From assembly GCA_028015205.1 (NCBI GenBank), contig CM051511.1, positions 35,642,001 through 35,706,000 of the forward strand: a stretch of DNA of 64,000 bases, in the 5' to 3' direction. Below the pieces are notes generated by a model. That model made no database searches, was not told the DNA's origin, and saw only the letters and a list, made by a program, of their open reading frames with translations. Both the position numbers and the translations under genes were made by a program. The DNA comes from Mytilisepta virgata. Taxonomy: Eukaryota > Mollusca > Bivalvia > Mytilida > Mytilidae. This document shows, one piece after another, positions 37,810 to 52,800 of this stretch. Position 1 is the first letter of the stretch; every line of letters starts with the position of its first letter.

Positions 37810-40800
37810 CTAAAAATAGACCAGCATACTTGTTTAGTAAACAAACTTATTCATCTGAAAATTGTGACATTTTGTAAAAATACTTATTTTATGAACAATA
37901 TCTGTAAAAATCATCAGAAAGATATTCACCAGAATAATAATACATGTACTGACTTTCAGTAGTTTTGCATTTTTCATAACAATGATTGATTGATTGAAAT
38001 TAATTTAATGCCATATCACATTCATTATCTGAAAAAAACTGTTTACATGTTGGTTTAAACGGGATCTAGTTTCACAGCAGACGACTTAATGAAGTGAATT
38101 TTCCATCCAGTCCTATGTTAGGCATTGATGGCCATCTTATTTGAGAGTTTAAAAACTTTTAAATCCACTAATCGAATAAGATGAATATATTTAAATAAAA
38201 CTGAATATTCATAAATAAAACTGAATATTCATAAATAAAACTGAATATTCATATATAAAAGTTAATACATAAAATACTCCATAAAATAACATTTACAATG
38301 CATCAACTTAAAAAAATACATGTAAGATTTCATTATAACACATTTGAGAGAATTATCTCCCTTTCACAGATTTATTTCAGATTATTCATCTTTTTTTTTG
38401 GTTTCTTTTTTTATTATTTTACAGACCATATTAATAGAAATCATATGTAAACACGTAGCGTAAAATTAATCTAGATAAATACATTGTATTAAAATAAAAT
38501 TTCATGTACGAAGTTTTGATAATCATACTGGTAAATTTAAATAATTGATACATGTATGTCTAAAAAGCAAAGAATATATTTCAAATATTAATTAATGTAC
38601 CAGTACAAAAAAGATAGTGTTAATTAATGCATATAAGTATATGATAGCTTTTTACAGGTAAATAAACTTTATACACATGTACATGTAGAAGTAATTAGTT
38701 TTTGTTTATTTGTTTGTTTAGTTGTGGTTTTACACCGTTTTCAGCACATTTGGCTATTTCGGGCGGAGGAAGCCGGAGTGCCCGGAGAGAACCACCAATC
38801 TTTGGTAGGAAAACTTGCAATCCTTGTCAATTAAGATCGGAGTAGAACACACCCCGAGGTGTATTTTTGTTTGAAGTTCTCTCGATTGGATATCTTAAGA
38901 GAATACGATAGGGTAGCAGGGGGAGATAATGATGTCTCTAAGAGATACATATTGTGACGTCGTAGTATCCTCAAATATCTCTGCAATAAGTACTTGGACC
39001 CCAACTTTTTTATTTTGCAAACAGAAGTTTAGAAAATCACTAATTAACAATAACTATAGCATCTTTTACTTGTCAGACTAACCTATTTTTATCACACCTG
39101 TAAGTTTTTAGTAATCTGCTTCTCCTTTTAATTATTGAGTTTGAGTTTTCAATGGTAAAATACACAATTCTATCATTGATGGGACCAAGTTTTTGTTCGA
39201 CTTTTTGAGAAAGTAGGTGTTCTTTAACATGAAAATAATGGGAAAATTGATGGGACTTTCAAATCCATTCAAGCCATCAGTGGTGAAGTTCGACCGTATA
39301 TTACATCGACAACTTGTAAAGATTTAATTAGAACATTTGACGAAGCAATGTTGTTATGTGAATATATACATCAATCATGAGGACCGCTATTGTTTTTTCT
39401 ATTCACTAGTGAATTATCAGATCTACTTTCACTCAGAAAGTGGAGTATTTCACCACACTCAATGTAGTAAATCTGTTTTTTTTTTGACAAAACATACAGC
39501 ATGTATAAATCTACAAATGTTCATGCAACACACAAAAGGAATGCTAGAAACAGTCCATAATTATTCTTTCATATCTTGAAAAAAAATTGATTCATGCCAA
39601 AAACAGTAATCAAAGAGGATTAATTTACGATTTTTCTGATACAGAGAATTAGAAACCTCATTTGAGTTGCTGAAATTTAGATAAAAAAACATGTATCCCT
39701 TTTGTGAAAATATATTCTATCTAAATACTTTAATATACAGACTAGATTATAATACATGTATTTATTACCTCAATAATTCATTACGAATTGTGCTTAAAAA
39801 AATAATAAGACTTCCTAATTAACTTAAGTAAGATAATTTCATCCAAGAAGCTTGTATGACATGCAGAACAATTGGAGCCATTTCTAAAATATTCTAATTG
39901 AAACAATCTAATAGCTTTACCTATAATTTTTAATCTTTCTAAACAGAAAAAAATGACTAAATTAGCTGAAATTTGACTTCCTATTTATGTATTTTTGGTT
40001 ATGAGTACTTCTTGTTTAAAATAAAGTTGGTTTTTGGTCTTCCAAATGTTTCGGTTTTAATGCTGCTGATGAGAGGTAATTCCTTGAAATGTGTCGTATA
40101 CAACATAGTATAAATTTACTATATCTAATATTACTATCTTTGGATTGTAATTATGAAGTAAATATATAAAACAAAACATCAAATCTGAATATCTCAACAG
40201 GCATCAGAGAACTTTTTAACACAGTCAAAATTGTGGGTTTTTTTTCTGATCATCTTTGGGACACAGGAAAAGTGGTTGATAATTAGAGATATAATTAACC
40301 ACTATCATTAAATAAGATTACTTGAAAGTCAGTGACGGGATATTTTTAAAGACTGTAAAAAAAAGGGCCGCTTAGAATAGGCAAATTTTAACCACAGGAT
40401 AAATTTGTGTATCAGCTGAATGCATTGAGAGATCACTGCTAATTCCAGATAAATGATCACATAAAAACTCTTTGGGGAAATTCCATCTGGACCACTTGAG
40501 ACAGGTTGCTGCTTAATTAAGTGGACCCTTTAGGCAGGTTTGATTGTACATTTACCCCAGTAACACACTTAGCCTTCTAAAAGTTGTTACAGAATTATTT
40601 CAAGCTACCTGTATGGAAGTTCATCCTCGCTGTGATAACTACCGGGAGGAGACGGCGAAGGAATCATTTCATCAGATGGAATTCTTCGTCTATCAGTCTG
40701 ATGATTTTGTGTTTCCCTTGCAGAATTTATTACCCACTGTTCAACACTTCTCAATGAATGAGTTGGATTTTCGTCAGGTGTAGGTAAACGTGGCCTAATT

Positions 40801-43800
40801 GATGGATTGTTTGAATTTTGCCGCGAAGAATGTCTCTGTGCATTCCTTGTTGATGCTGCTGTTGGAATATCATCAGGTGTAGGCTGTCGTGGCCTACTCG
40901 ACTGATCAAACGAATGTTGCCGTGATGACTGTCTTTGTGAATTCCTAGATGAAGTTGTGCTCTGTTCTGAATCTGGACTTTGTGGTTGTTGGGAAGACCT
41001 ATTTTCTATTGACTGTATAAAACTGTCTCTACGTAATCGATGATGGTCATGTGATTTGTTCACTGGTGGATCCGACGAGATTCTTTTCCCAGGTAAATCA
41101 GGGAGTGGTCTTGTTGCAGGATTTGTCATCTGTGTCTGAAAATTTATCTTAAAATGCTTATCTTTTAAAATGTACAATGTATCTTAAAATGCTTATCTTT
41201 TAAAATGTATCTTAAAATGTGTCTTAAAATGCTTATCTTTTAGAATGTTTCTTAAATGTTTATCTTTCATAATGTGTCTTAAAATGTTTTTCTTTCAATG
41301 TGTATCTTAAACGTTTGTCTTTCAAAATGTGTCTTAAAATGTTTATATTTTATTCTTCATGTATGTAATACAGAATATAAAAAACTTCTTTTTTATTTAC
41401 TGTATTAATGAGCAAAAAGTCAGTGTTCTGGAGCTAAAATTGTATTGATTGAGATGTGAGTTACCATAAATATTTGTATAAGCACATGCTGTTTACTATT
41501 TTTCATTTACAGGTAAGTAAACAAATCTTGACAAAAGCATGGATAGTAAACAGCACATGCTATATTCAAAAAGCCTTTCATGGTAATATTAACTTTTTTG
41601 AGTGAAACAAAATCTGACAATTCACATGTAAAAAGAAAAGTAATATTTCATTCTAGTGAAAGACAATAATTTTCATCTTAATATTGGTGTTATAGATTAA
41701 ATTCTTTGACACCAATTTTGATGCATTTTGTGCACTTTTTATATATTTATGACTCATCAGTTGTCTTCAAAGCACTAAAATGTTGATTATCAGAACAATA
41801 ATCCAAAATATTGAAGAGAAAATTAATTAAAAAAATACCAAAATAAAGGTAACCAAAAGGGTAAAGCCAAAACCATCTATGGACACGACTATTTACGAGG
41901 GAGATACTAATTTGTTTTCGACAGTTAATTTAAAGTACCAATTCTAGCTAGTATCAAAATACTTGCAACTCTGCTGGTGATACCCACAGGGGACTTGGAG
42001 TCACTTGCAGAGGTATTAATGAATTCTAGAGAAACACATGAACGCCTGCTTATCTCTAGCATGCATGATAATTGATAATGTTAAATGTTCACATTATTTC
42101 CGTTTTATTTCAAAAATCCAAGAATGTGATTCACTGTAATATTATTTCCTACTGTGTTGGTTAAATTCTTGTTAATTACATGTGAGTACTGCTGCAAAAT
42201 CAAATCTGAACTAATTTTCAACCACTTTCAAAACCAATATTAGTTTGGAACAGATTTTTCAACCAATATTGACTTTGTTTTAGTTTTAGTTGGGGTTTAA
42301 CGCCGTTTTCAGCACATTTGGCCATTTCGCGGCGGCCAGTTTTTATTGGTGGAGGAAGCCGGAGTACCCGGAGAGAACCACCGACCTTCGGTAGGAAAAT
42401 TGGCAAACCTTGTCAATTAAGATCGGAGTCGAACACACTCGGCCACAGGTGAGATTCAAACTCGCAACCCAAGCGTTGACAGGCTAGTGATCATTAGTAG
42501 TCATGACGAACTACCTAGACCACTCGGCCACCATGGCCCCTCAACCCATCTTGAACCTATCTACTTGGGGTAATAAATGCACATCAAATGGGAACTATTT
42601 CATCAATCAACATTCACCAAATTCTGAAATAACTGTTAATTCAGAAATTATTGCGTGCATTTATTATTGCGATTTTGTCATTTTATACCAAAATGTAATT
42701 TTAATTTTTCCGATATTGAGAAAAATCCTGCTTCATTCATATAAAAAATTCCAAGATGCGAGTTTAAATTTTTGCGATTTAAACCATGTCGCATTTTTCG
42801 CAATAATAAAAACATCGTAATAATTAACGAATTTACAGTACACAGTGCATTGTCAAAATTCAATCATAAAACAAGTGTTATGAATGAGACAGATAAGTGG
42901 GCATGACATGTAGTCACATGTAATACCTGCTGTTGTCTTCTGGTCTCGTCTTGTTGTTTCTTCTTCTCTTTTGCTCGTTTTGCCCTGATTTTTTCTTGTT
43001 CTTGTATAATTTTAGCCAATCGTTCATCCTGTTCTTCAATCTCTCTTAATTTAGCACGATCAACCTCTGCCTTAGTTCTCTGAAAAAAAATGCACGAAAA
43101 TACTTTAATATCTAATAATTTTCAAAAAAGGTCATTAAAGTACGAGTCTATCTAAAAATTATTCAGTCTGTTTAGAGCAGAAAGATATTCAAATGTTACC
43201 TGAAAGTTTTGTAATCCTTAACTAAGGAAAGGTTATCTCTCCTTTTCAGTCACCTGTAATACTGTGTAGAAAGGAGGCAGAACCAATTCCTGCCATTTTA
43301 AGGTTGAATGGTGAAATAACACAACTATAACTCACAAAAATTTCAAAAGATAAGAAATAAATCAAATCAATTTTTATTGCTAAATTCTAATTGTCTTTAC
43401 AATATACACTAGTACTTTTCCATAGGATTGGCAATAAAAAATTGTTTAGAAGCTAGCCTATGTTTTCCACATTCCAGATGATTAATCCTCATACAAGTTT
43501 CAATCAAAGAAAATATTTTGTTCTGTGCATACACGAAATATAAGATTTTGCATAAGAAGCATTGAATCTCCTAAGTAAAAAAAAAAATTTCTTTACAGAA
43601 CATTAGGCACACTAAATATCAGATACAAATTACCATGTTTTCCTCTCTGAATCCAATATAAACTATCTAATCAACATGATCATTATCAAAGATAGCAACT
43701 AATGAATTAATAAATAATTAATTGATAATTTCATTTATAATGTACATTAATTACTGACCTTATGTTCCTGTTCCTGTAAAAGTCTAGCGAGTTCCTGTAA

Positions 43801-46800
43801 TTAATCAATACCAATAAATCATAATACCGGTATACATTTTTTGCATTGTACAATGTACACATATTTACAGTCACAAGAAACAAAGCTTTTGATATCTCCA
43901 AAGTCTAAATACAATCATACCTATGTATAAAGGACATGTCAGGGACAAGAAAAAACTGTCCTTTATATAGAGGTTACTTTTACAAGCTTTATGCTCGATG
44001 TGGACATTTTCAGAGTTCATTTTATAGATAGTCACTTGAAATACATTATACAGGTACCCTTTAAGGTATTTCCGACTGTTCATATAAAGATTTTAAATGT
44101 GCTTGATCAATGACCAGATATTATACCGTAGCATTCAAAAGAAACGTGTATTTTTATAATTTACAAAAAAAGACAGATTATGAGAGTTTACCAAATAAAT
44201 TGAAATCATACTTCTTTATGAAATTTGGCAGTCCATAATTGATATTTAATAAATAATTACCCGGTATGCATACAAAGTGAACGTAAAAGCAAAGTTGTAC
44301 AGCTGAAATCAATGATAGGGACAGTTCTGAAGACGTTACAGTGACTTCCAGATGAAGAACAGCAATAATAATAATTAATCAAAATTGTTTGTTGTTCTAA
44401 AATATTGCACCAAACAGAAAAATATTTTTAAATTAATTTTTCTGTAAAATTTCTATTTTCTCTAGAAGCAAATGTTGAAAACTTTTCGTTCAAATTCTTG
44501 AAATTTTTAATGAAATGATCAAGTACTAAAAGGGAAAGGAAATTTTCTGTTCTTTTTCTCAGTAAGACAATATATTATACTCCAATGAGTCGAACAACAT
44601 ACATACCTCATCTTGAAGTTGCTGTAAATGGGATCTTTGTTCTTCAGGAATGTCATCGGGAACAGCAAAAAAATCTGTAAAGTCCCCTTCATCTTCTATT
44701 CTTCCTGATGGAGTCACTCTGAAAATGTCAGTATAATCTATTTCATTATAGTATACTCATTGCTGAATTCAAATACCAGAAATAAACAATGCGAGACCAA
44801 ACTACGCAGTTAATCATGAAGGCACGCAGAGTGGTCTTGGTAATTCTCTAATTTTGTGCGCATTTATACATCTCTTGACCTGTTTAATACATTCTGATAT
44901 CAACACACATTGGTTTAATGCTTGTGAAATTTTACGCAAAAAAATTTTGGAAGACCTCTCAGAGTTTTATATCATACATGTAATTAGAGAAAAAGATTAT
45001 AAATCTCTTGAAGCGTTACTTATGAAATTTATCCACTCTCGAAAAATTTCATTTTTTAAACTGTTGGACAAGCCTCACAGTTTAAAAATGAATATTTAAT
45101 TATCTTGAGTTGATAAATTTCATAATCAACTGGTCATCATTATAGAATCTATATATTTCTAACTACTAACAATCGCTAGCCAGTCAACAGTACACAAGTT
45201 TGAGAGTTAAAATCCAGCTCGTGGTGAGTTGTCCTTGACTCTGATATTCATTGACATAGGTCAGTGGTTCTCTCTTTCATTCTCCAGTTTCTTATAAAAA
45301 TTTGAAGCCACCAAAAGTGGCATATAACACCAATCAAATGAAATCAAATCATTCAGCTACAGTGAAAATACATGTATTATGAAGCACTTATAATTCGTGG
45401 CAAACATATTTTGGGGATTTCATGGACAGAAAAACCTACAAATTTATGAGCCCAACAAAATATGAATCATTCATGAAATAGTAGGTTTTGTTTATGCCTA
45501 ACTGGTCATATATTACACTTCAAATGAAATCCATCGCAATGAAAACTATTTATTTATCTTCTAATATTAAACAATTTCCCCAATTACATTTTTTAAAATC
45601 CATTAAATGAAGTACCTGCAAAGATGGCCTTTTTTCCCCTAAACCATGAAAACTGATGTCAAAGAAAATAACTGACTTCACAGTATATAATGCTAGCCAT
45701 TTACTTTATTTTCTTGTACAAAATATCTATTCAAAAGATAATGGACAACACAAATGTTGTAAATTTTACAAAGGGCCATAACTCTTAGTTTGAATGTATT
45801 GATAGCAATTTAAATTTACACACTTAGAACTATCCTTGATTTGTTCAAATTACTATGAAAGATTTCCTAATTTACACATTTTAATTACATCAGTTTTACA
45901 ATAATTATTTTGTATTATCTAAAATATGCATGAAATGTTGCAATTTTTAGTGCAATAAATATTCTTATATTTCACATGCACAGTGCAATTAACATTTGCA
46001 ATATCAAGATTTTCACAAATTAAACATCCAATAATTTCTCATTTTGCAAATCCATATTTTTACACAATAACTTTTTCTTCCTCAGATTAGATTAATAATG
46101 TTATTAAAGGAGTAGGGGCATTAAGGTCTGTTTTTGGCATACAAATATGAATATTTGAGGAATGGATTCAAAATTAGTCAGGAGTTGGTAAAATATATAA
46201 GATGCTTGAAAAATAATTCAATTCAGCTAAATTTCCGGCATTGTAATGTCACAATGATGTCATAAAATTGCTTCATTGACCAGAAATCCTGAAATTAGCT
46301 GATTTTTAACAGTTTTCCATGAACATTTTGCTTGAGAAAACATTGTGCGCATTTGAAAAAGAAAAAAATATTTTTATAGGAGATAAATATATTATAAAGT
46401 TAATTCTTGAATTCACAGGCAATTTCCTGTTGCAAGTTTACATCAAAATTTATAAAAACCTCAAAAATTAAAGATTTTTATGAAATTGCATCATTTTCGT
46501 GATGGTTTATTAATATATTAATATAAGTAGGTACTCAAAGGTTACCGTAATTTTACAAATATATCTTTTTGTTTGCTCCGAGTTTAATTTTGGTCATATT
46601 TTAGGCCAGATACGGACCTCAACAACCCCTTGTCCTTTATAGTACTTTACAATTACATAAGTTACTTAATCTTGCCTGCCCAAATGACTAAAACTGAACT
46701 CTATATTATAATAATAATATATAAAGCTGTTCAATATATACTACAGATAATATGTACATGTAATACACAGTGCAAAGGTGCATGGTTAGTAAACAGTTAG

Positions 46801-49800
46801 TTTTTCAGGGGTCATCTAACTAATGAGAATTTCTTCTATAAAACCCAAAAAAACATGTGCAGCATTATGGAATGTGTGGTTTTTCACAAGTATGACAATG
46901 AAAGGATATGGAGTAACTGCCACTGAGAAAATATTCCATTTTGTGTAACACAGTAATTGCTTTTTGAAATCTTGGGTTGTTGTGTGACCTACAATATCAG
47001 GAAACAGCCAGTACTGCGAGGAATGAATTAAATCGCCTAAAACAGCCAACAAACACTGTATTCCATAAAGCAAACATTAAACAATAACAACCAACTGAAG
47101 CCACTGAAAATAAACGGTTCATTTCTTTATGATATCTGAACACTTTTTCAGATAAGTGATTTAACCAAAATAATACATTATCAGGTACAAAACAAAGGTA
47201 TATAAATCTGATTGATATGCCAAAAAATATGTAATGTAAATATCAGTGTCGAAATTTCCTTCCTTAACACACACTCTGCCACATGGCGACAACATAGAAA
47301 AAAAATCTGACCAATAATGCATAATTTTACCCATTGTTTCTCAAAATTGAAAAAAATAAAATAAAGACATTTTGTATATAGCAACATGGACTTCTTTTTC
47401 ACTCCTTTATTTAACAAAATCTTCTATGGTGATTAGTAAAAACTATGTTAGTAAGGTGACCACTACCTGTACATATATCTAGTGCAACCATTACATGCTG
47501 ACCTGCTGTTTCTATTGGATACTGCCATATCACCCATGGAATTCTGGACTTCCCCAATATCTATATATAGAAACATAACAATGTTAATTGTATAAAGAGG
47601 CAAAAATCTTCTATATGTATTTGAAATGGGCAAAAGAATCAATATATTTCTTATCTTTATCTTTATTTTTCTTTTTTTTATTTCTAAAATTTACAGTATA
47701 TCAAAGCTCATAAAACACTGTTTCACCGATACATACCCAATATATGCTCATTTTATGCTGACTCATTCCCTTATTAAGGATGATTGCTGGTCTAATAGGA
47801 AATAAATAGGATTTGAAATAGGTGTTTTAATTTGAGAGAACATACTGTATGAATAGTAAACAAATAAGAAGGAAAAAAATATAGGTTCATGTGCTCATTT
47901 TAGTGCTATAAGGCCTTGAAAATTTGCAGGAAATGGGTTTTCTCTGGATTTTTCATTGTCTTTGCATTGACAACTTCAGTCTCTCAAAGATGTATGAAAA
48001 AATAAAAAGGAATTCATAAAATTTTGTCAAATACCATTTTAAGGTATATATGACTGAATTATGTAAGAAAAAGTGGGGGTTCATGGGCAAAACATTTCAT
48101 GTTTAAGAAATGGATAAAACCCGAGGATTCCGAAAATCTGACAAAAAGACCAAAACATGACCAGCGAGCATCCTTAAAGAAAATCTGAGATAAAAAATAA
48201 ACTAATTTTGAAATAGATGATATTCAATCAAGGTTGGTATAATGTCATTTACATAAATTATGAATGAAAAAAATCCGTAAATATATAATATAATAAAAAT
48301 ATGATACATAACTTCAGCTTCTTCGATTGCAGAAATTTGCATGCTGTGATCAATTTTATAAATGTACAAAAGCTTTTTTTTTTAACAAAAAAGTTTACAG
48401 ACTGAGATTCCTCTGACATCAAAAAGCCTATTTATAGAATTTTCTGGACCCACAAGACATCAGATGATACTCCATGATTGAATCCAGGAAAATTTACTGA
48501 TCCTAACGAGAATTGGAATTAATTTTTCTGTGTTTTAAACTTGGTGTCTAGATTAAACTATGTTTTATATTTCTTTAAATCCTTTTTTATAAGATTAAAC
48601 TTAACCAATTATACTGCCATTTCAATACTTTTTTCTTCCTATATAACCATCATAAGAAAATAGATCCCTGTTACCGATCTGAGCTTGAGCTCCACTGCCC
48701 TAACTGGAATATTCCTATGTTAAAAAGTGCACCAAAATGAATAGTTGACTTCCTGTATGGTTCTCCTACATTGGAGGAAGATTTACATGGCAAAAGTAAA
48801 GACAATATGGCCACTAACATCTTGTCAGCCTTCTAACATCCAAATTTGATAAGTGTCAGCATATGAAACGGAAGTTTCTAAGAGCACATTTATCTGCTGT
48901 TAAAAGAAGCTATAGTTCTCCAAATAAATATATATTGTATGTGTCTCTTGTTTAATTCCTAAGACTGTGTTGGAAAGAAAACAAGAGGCTCAGTGGGCTG
49001 AGCCTGTATCGCTCACCTAGCAGTCACAAACTTTTGATTTGATTTGACAGACTAGATTGATTTCTGGAAACTTTGTACATGATCTTCTATAAATGCTTCA
49101 TACCAAGTATAAGTTCATTGGCCAAACGGTTTCAGAGGAGAAGTTTTAAATTTCGACCAATCAGAACATATAAAGGATTCTGGTGGCCATTTTGTTTCAC
49201 GGACTAGAAAGATTTTTGCAAAGTTTGTAAAGGACTTTCCATAGATGCTCCATACCAAAAATCAGTTCATTTGGCTTTGTGGTTTCAGAAGAGAAGAAGT
49301 TTTAAATTTCGACCAATCAGAACATGTAAATGCTCATGGCAGCCATTTTGTTTCACGGACCGGGATGATTTATGCAAATTTTGTAAAGGACCTTCCCATA
49401 GATGTTCCATATCAAAAATCAGTGCATTTGGCTTGACGGTTTCAGAGGAGAAGTTTTTAATTTCGACCAATCAGAACATGTAAATGCTCATGGCGGCCAT
49501 TTTGTTTCACGGACCGGGATGAGTAATGCAAACTTTGTAAAGGACCTTCCATAGATGCTCCATACCAAAAATCACTTCATTAGGCTTTATGGCTTCAGAG
49601 GAGAAGAAGTTTTAAATTTCGATCAATCAGAACATGTAAATGCTCATGACGGCCATTTTGTTTCACGGACCGGGATGATTGATGCAGATTTTGTAAAGGA
49701 CCTTCCATAGATGTTCCATATCAAAAACCAGTTCCTTTGGCTTTACAGTTTCAGTGGATAAGAAGTTTTAAATTTCGACCAATCAGAACATGTAAATGTT

Positions 49801-52800
49801 CATAGCAGCCATTTTGTTTCAGGGACCGGGATGATTTATGCAAATTTTGTAAAGGACCTTCCATAGATGTTATGTATCAAAAATCAGTTCATTTGGCTTT
49901 ACAGTTTCAGAGGAGAAGAAGTTTTAAATTTCAATCAATCAGAACATGTAAATGTTCATGACGGCCATTTTGTTTCACGGACCGGGATGATTTATGCAAA
50001 TTTTGTAAAGGACCTTCCATAGATGTTATGTATCAAAAATCAGTTCATTTGGCTTTAAGGTTTCAGAGGAGAAGAAGTTTTAAATTTCGACCAATCAGAA
50101 CATGTAAATGCTCATAGCGGCCATTTTGTTTCACGGACCGGGATGATTTATGCAAGTTTTGTAAAGGACCTTCCATAGAAGCTACAGGCCAACTTTCAGT
50201 AATAGGTCCAGAGGTTTCAGAGGAGATGAAAATGTAAAAGTTTAGAGACGGACGGACGGACGGACGACGGACGGCAAGTGATGACTAAAGCTCACATAGC
50301 CTTTGGCCAGGTGAGCTAAAAATATATGGCCTCAAACATTAAAGCAGGCATACAAAATAAATCAGCTATGCAAAAAATTTATAATTAACTTGAGGTGTGA
50401 AATAGGCCAATTAAAATTTATTGAAAGATTTCCAGCTTTGACCATCCTTAAAAAATTTTTAAATCGAAATCTTTTTTTAAAATTCAGTAAAATATCATTT
50501 CTAGAATTTTTTCAAGTCTGTTCTGGAAACCAAATAAAAATTTACTTTTTATAACACTTTCATTGTAATTTCTTGCCTTTACAGTGAATCTTGGACTAAA
50601 TAGTTTACTGAACAGAAATATCGGAAAAAAAATCCCGAAGCAACAAAACAGTGGAAAAAGTCCATAAAATCAAACTCCAAAGGCAAGACAAGCTCATAAG
50701 AATTGAACATAACAAACAAATGCCACAAGATACATATTAAAAGAATAAAAATAAATTGCTTCGCTGAGCGCAGCTGGATACGACCACAGAGCTCCAACCC
50801 TGAACAATTGGGGCAAAAATGGACACAATAATCGCACTTGATACAGGTTTGAATTTGGATTGTAATTAAATATTTGACACATAATAGGTTTCTGACACAG
50901 AATAACTGTAATCAAATAACTTAGAATTGGTCATATCATTTGAATTTATATTCAATTTTTTGCTTTTTGTGCAATACAATATGCTGTGGCGAATTGCCCC
51001 CCCCCCCCTAAAAAAAAAATAATTTACCCCTTTTTTTGCTTTTGTGCAATACACTATGAAGTTACACATTGACTCCCCCCCCCAAAAAAAAAAACCAAAA
51101 AACAATAAAAATTATTGTAACCCCCCCCCCCCTTTTTTTGCAAAAAAAAATTTGAAATCTTCTTTTTAATTTCTGAAATCTGAAATGAGAAAAAAATTGC
51201 CCCCCCCCCCTCCTAAATTTTGTTTTCACCTCCCCCCCCCCCTTTCTTTATACATGATTTACGACTTGTAAGGGAGGTAATCGAATCATACACAACATTT
51301 TACTTTAAATGTGTTTCGATTACCTCCCTTACACCAAGATAATAACCAAAAATGCTTATTGGGCCCTTTTTTTTGGCCCCTAATTCTTAAACTGTTGGGA
51401 CCAAAACTCCCAAAATCAACCCCAACCTTCCTTTTGTGGTCATAAAGCTTGTGTTTAAATTTCATAGATTTCTATTAACTTATACTAAAGTTATAGTGCG
51501 AAAACCAAAAATGCTTATTGGGCCCTTTTTTGGCCCCTAATTCTTAAACCGTTGAGACCAAAACTCCCAAAATCAATCCCAACCTTCCTTTTGTGGTCAT
51601 AAACCTTGTGTTTGAATTTCATAGATTTCTATTAACTTATACTAAAGTTATAGTGCGAAAACCAAATGTCTTCAGATGACGACGACGATGACGCCAACGT
51701 CATACCAATATACGACAGCAAAAATTTTGCAGTCGTATAAAAATATCATAAACTAAACAGAATTAGAACATGACAGCACAGAAACTAAAGCACTTGCAAT
51801 GTGAACTCCCACTAAAACGTACAATGGGAGGTGCATTAGGTGCTCCATGAGGGTAAATATTTGCAAAAGAATACTGAAGCAACAAAACAATGGAAAAAGT
51901 CCATAAATTTGAAGTCCAAGAAAAAGACAAAGTCGGGAAAATGGAACACAACAAACAAACACCACAAGAATACAAGTATAACCAAAAGAATAAAAACGTA
52001 ATAAGGCACTATATCAGCATGAGAAATATAATTATATTTTCAAAAGTAGACACAGAGATCTACAAACAAGTAATTACATTAGAGTGACCAACATCACTAA
52101 AGTCAACTAAATTAAAATAAACTAAAGTGCAGTTTACAACAAGTATGCCATCTACTGGTGCAGGTTTTTGGAACTGGGTTATCTATCTTTACCTTCATCA
52201 GAAGTACCTGCATCTTGACTAGATCGAAGAATTAACCTAGCGTCCTGGGTGTGTTGTTCTAACTGCTTTTCTAAAATTTCCCGTTCTTTTTTTAACTCCT
52301 TTATTCTTTTCTTTTCCATGTACTTTTCATATTTTTTCTTTTCTTTTTCTTGTACAGTCCGTGCAATTTCCTGTAATTATTAAATATGTAATTTAAAAAC
52401 AAAAGTACACTCATTTCAAAAAAAATACCGGATTCCTGTATCTAAATTTTCTGTGTGATAATATTTGTATGTGATAAATATACCCACACATATGTTTTAT
52501 GCTACCTTTACTGATGTGTATTAATCACTTCATTTTGAATTTGATAGTCCAAAGCTAGCTCATTGCGAGGTGAGTCTGACTCTGATCATTTCAGATATAG
52601 GTTGGGCCAGCATTAAAAATATGTTTGTTTCCCCTTTCCAACCCTTGCCTGAAAAGTTTTGGTAGGTACATTGTATGTACGTAAATTTTTTACTTATTTT
52701 TTATCTAGAAGGTTTCAGAAGCCATGCTTTTACAACATTCAGAACAATCAGGACTATAGATTTCTAAATAACGATGGCTCATGGAATGTTCCAAAAGAAT

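Noticed and set aside
44854..45099. 81-residue ORF
   Set aside because: AT-rich composition, no motifs and no splice context; it lies in an intron of the minus-strand gene.
49245..49483. small ORFs within the 156-bp tandem core
   Set aside because: They are reading-frame by-products of the repeat units and change frame between units.
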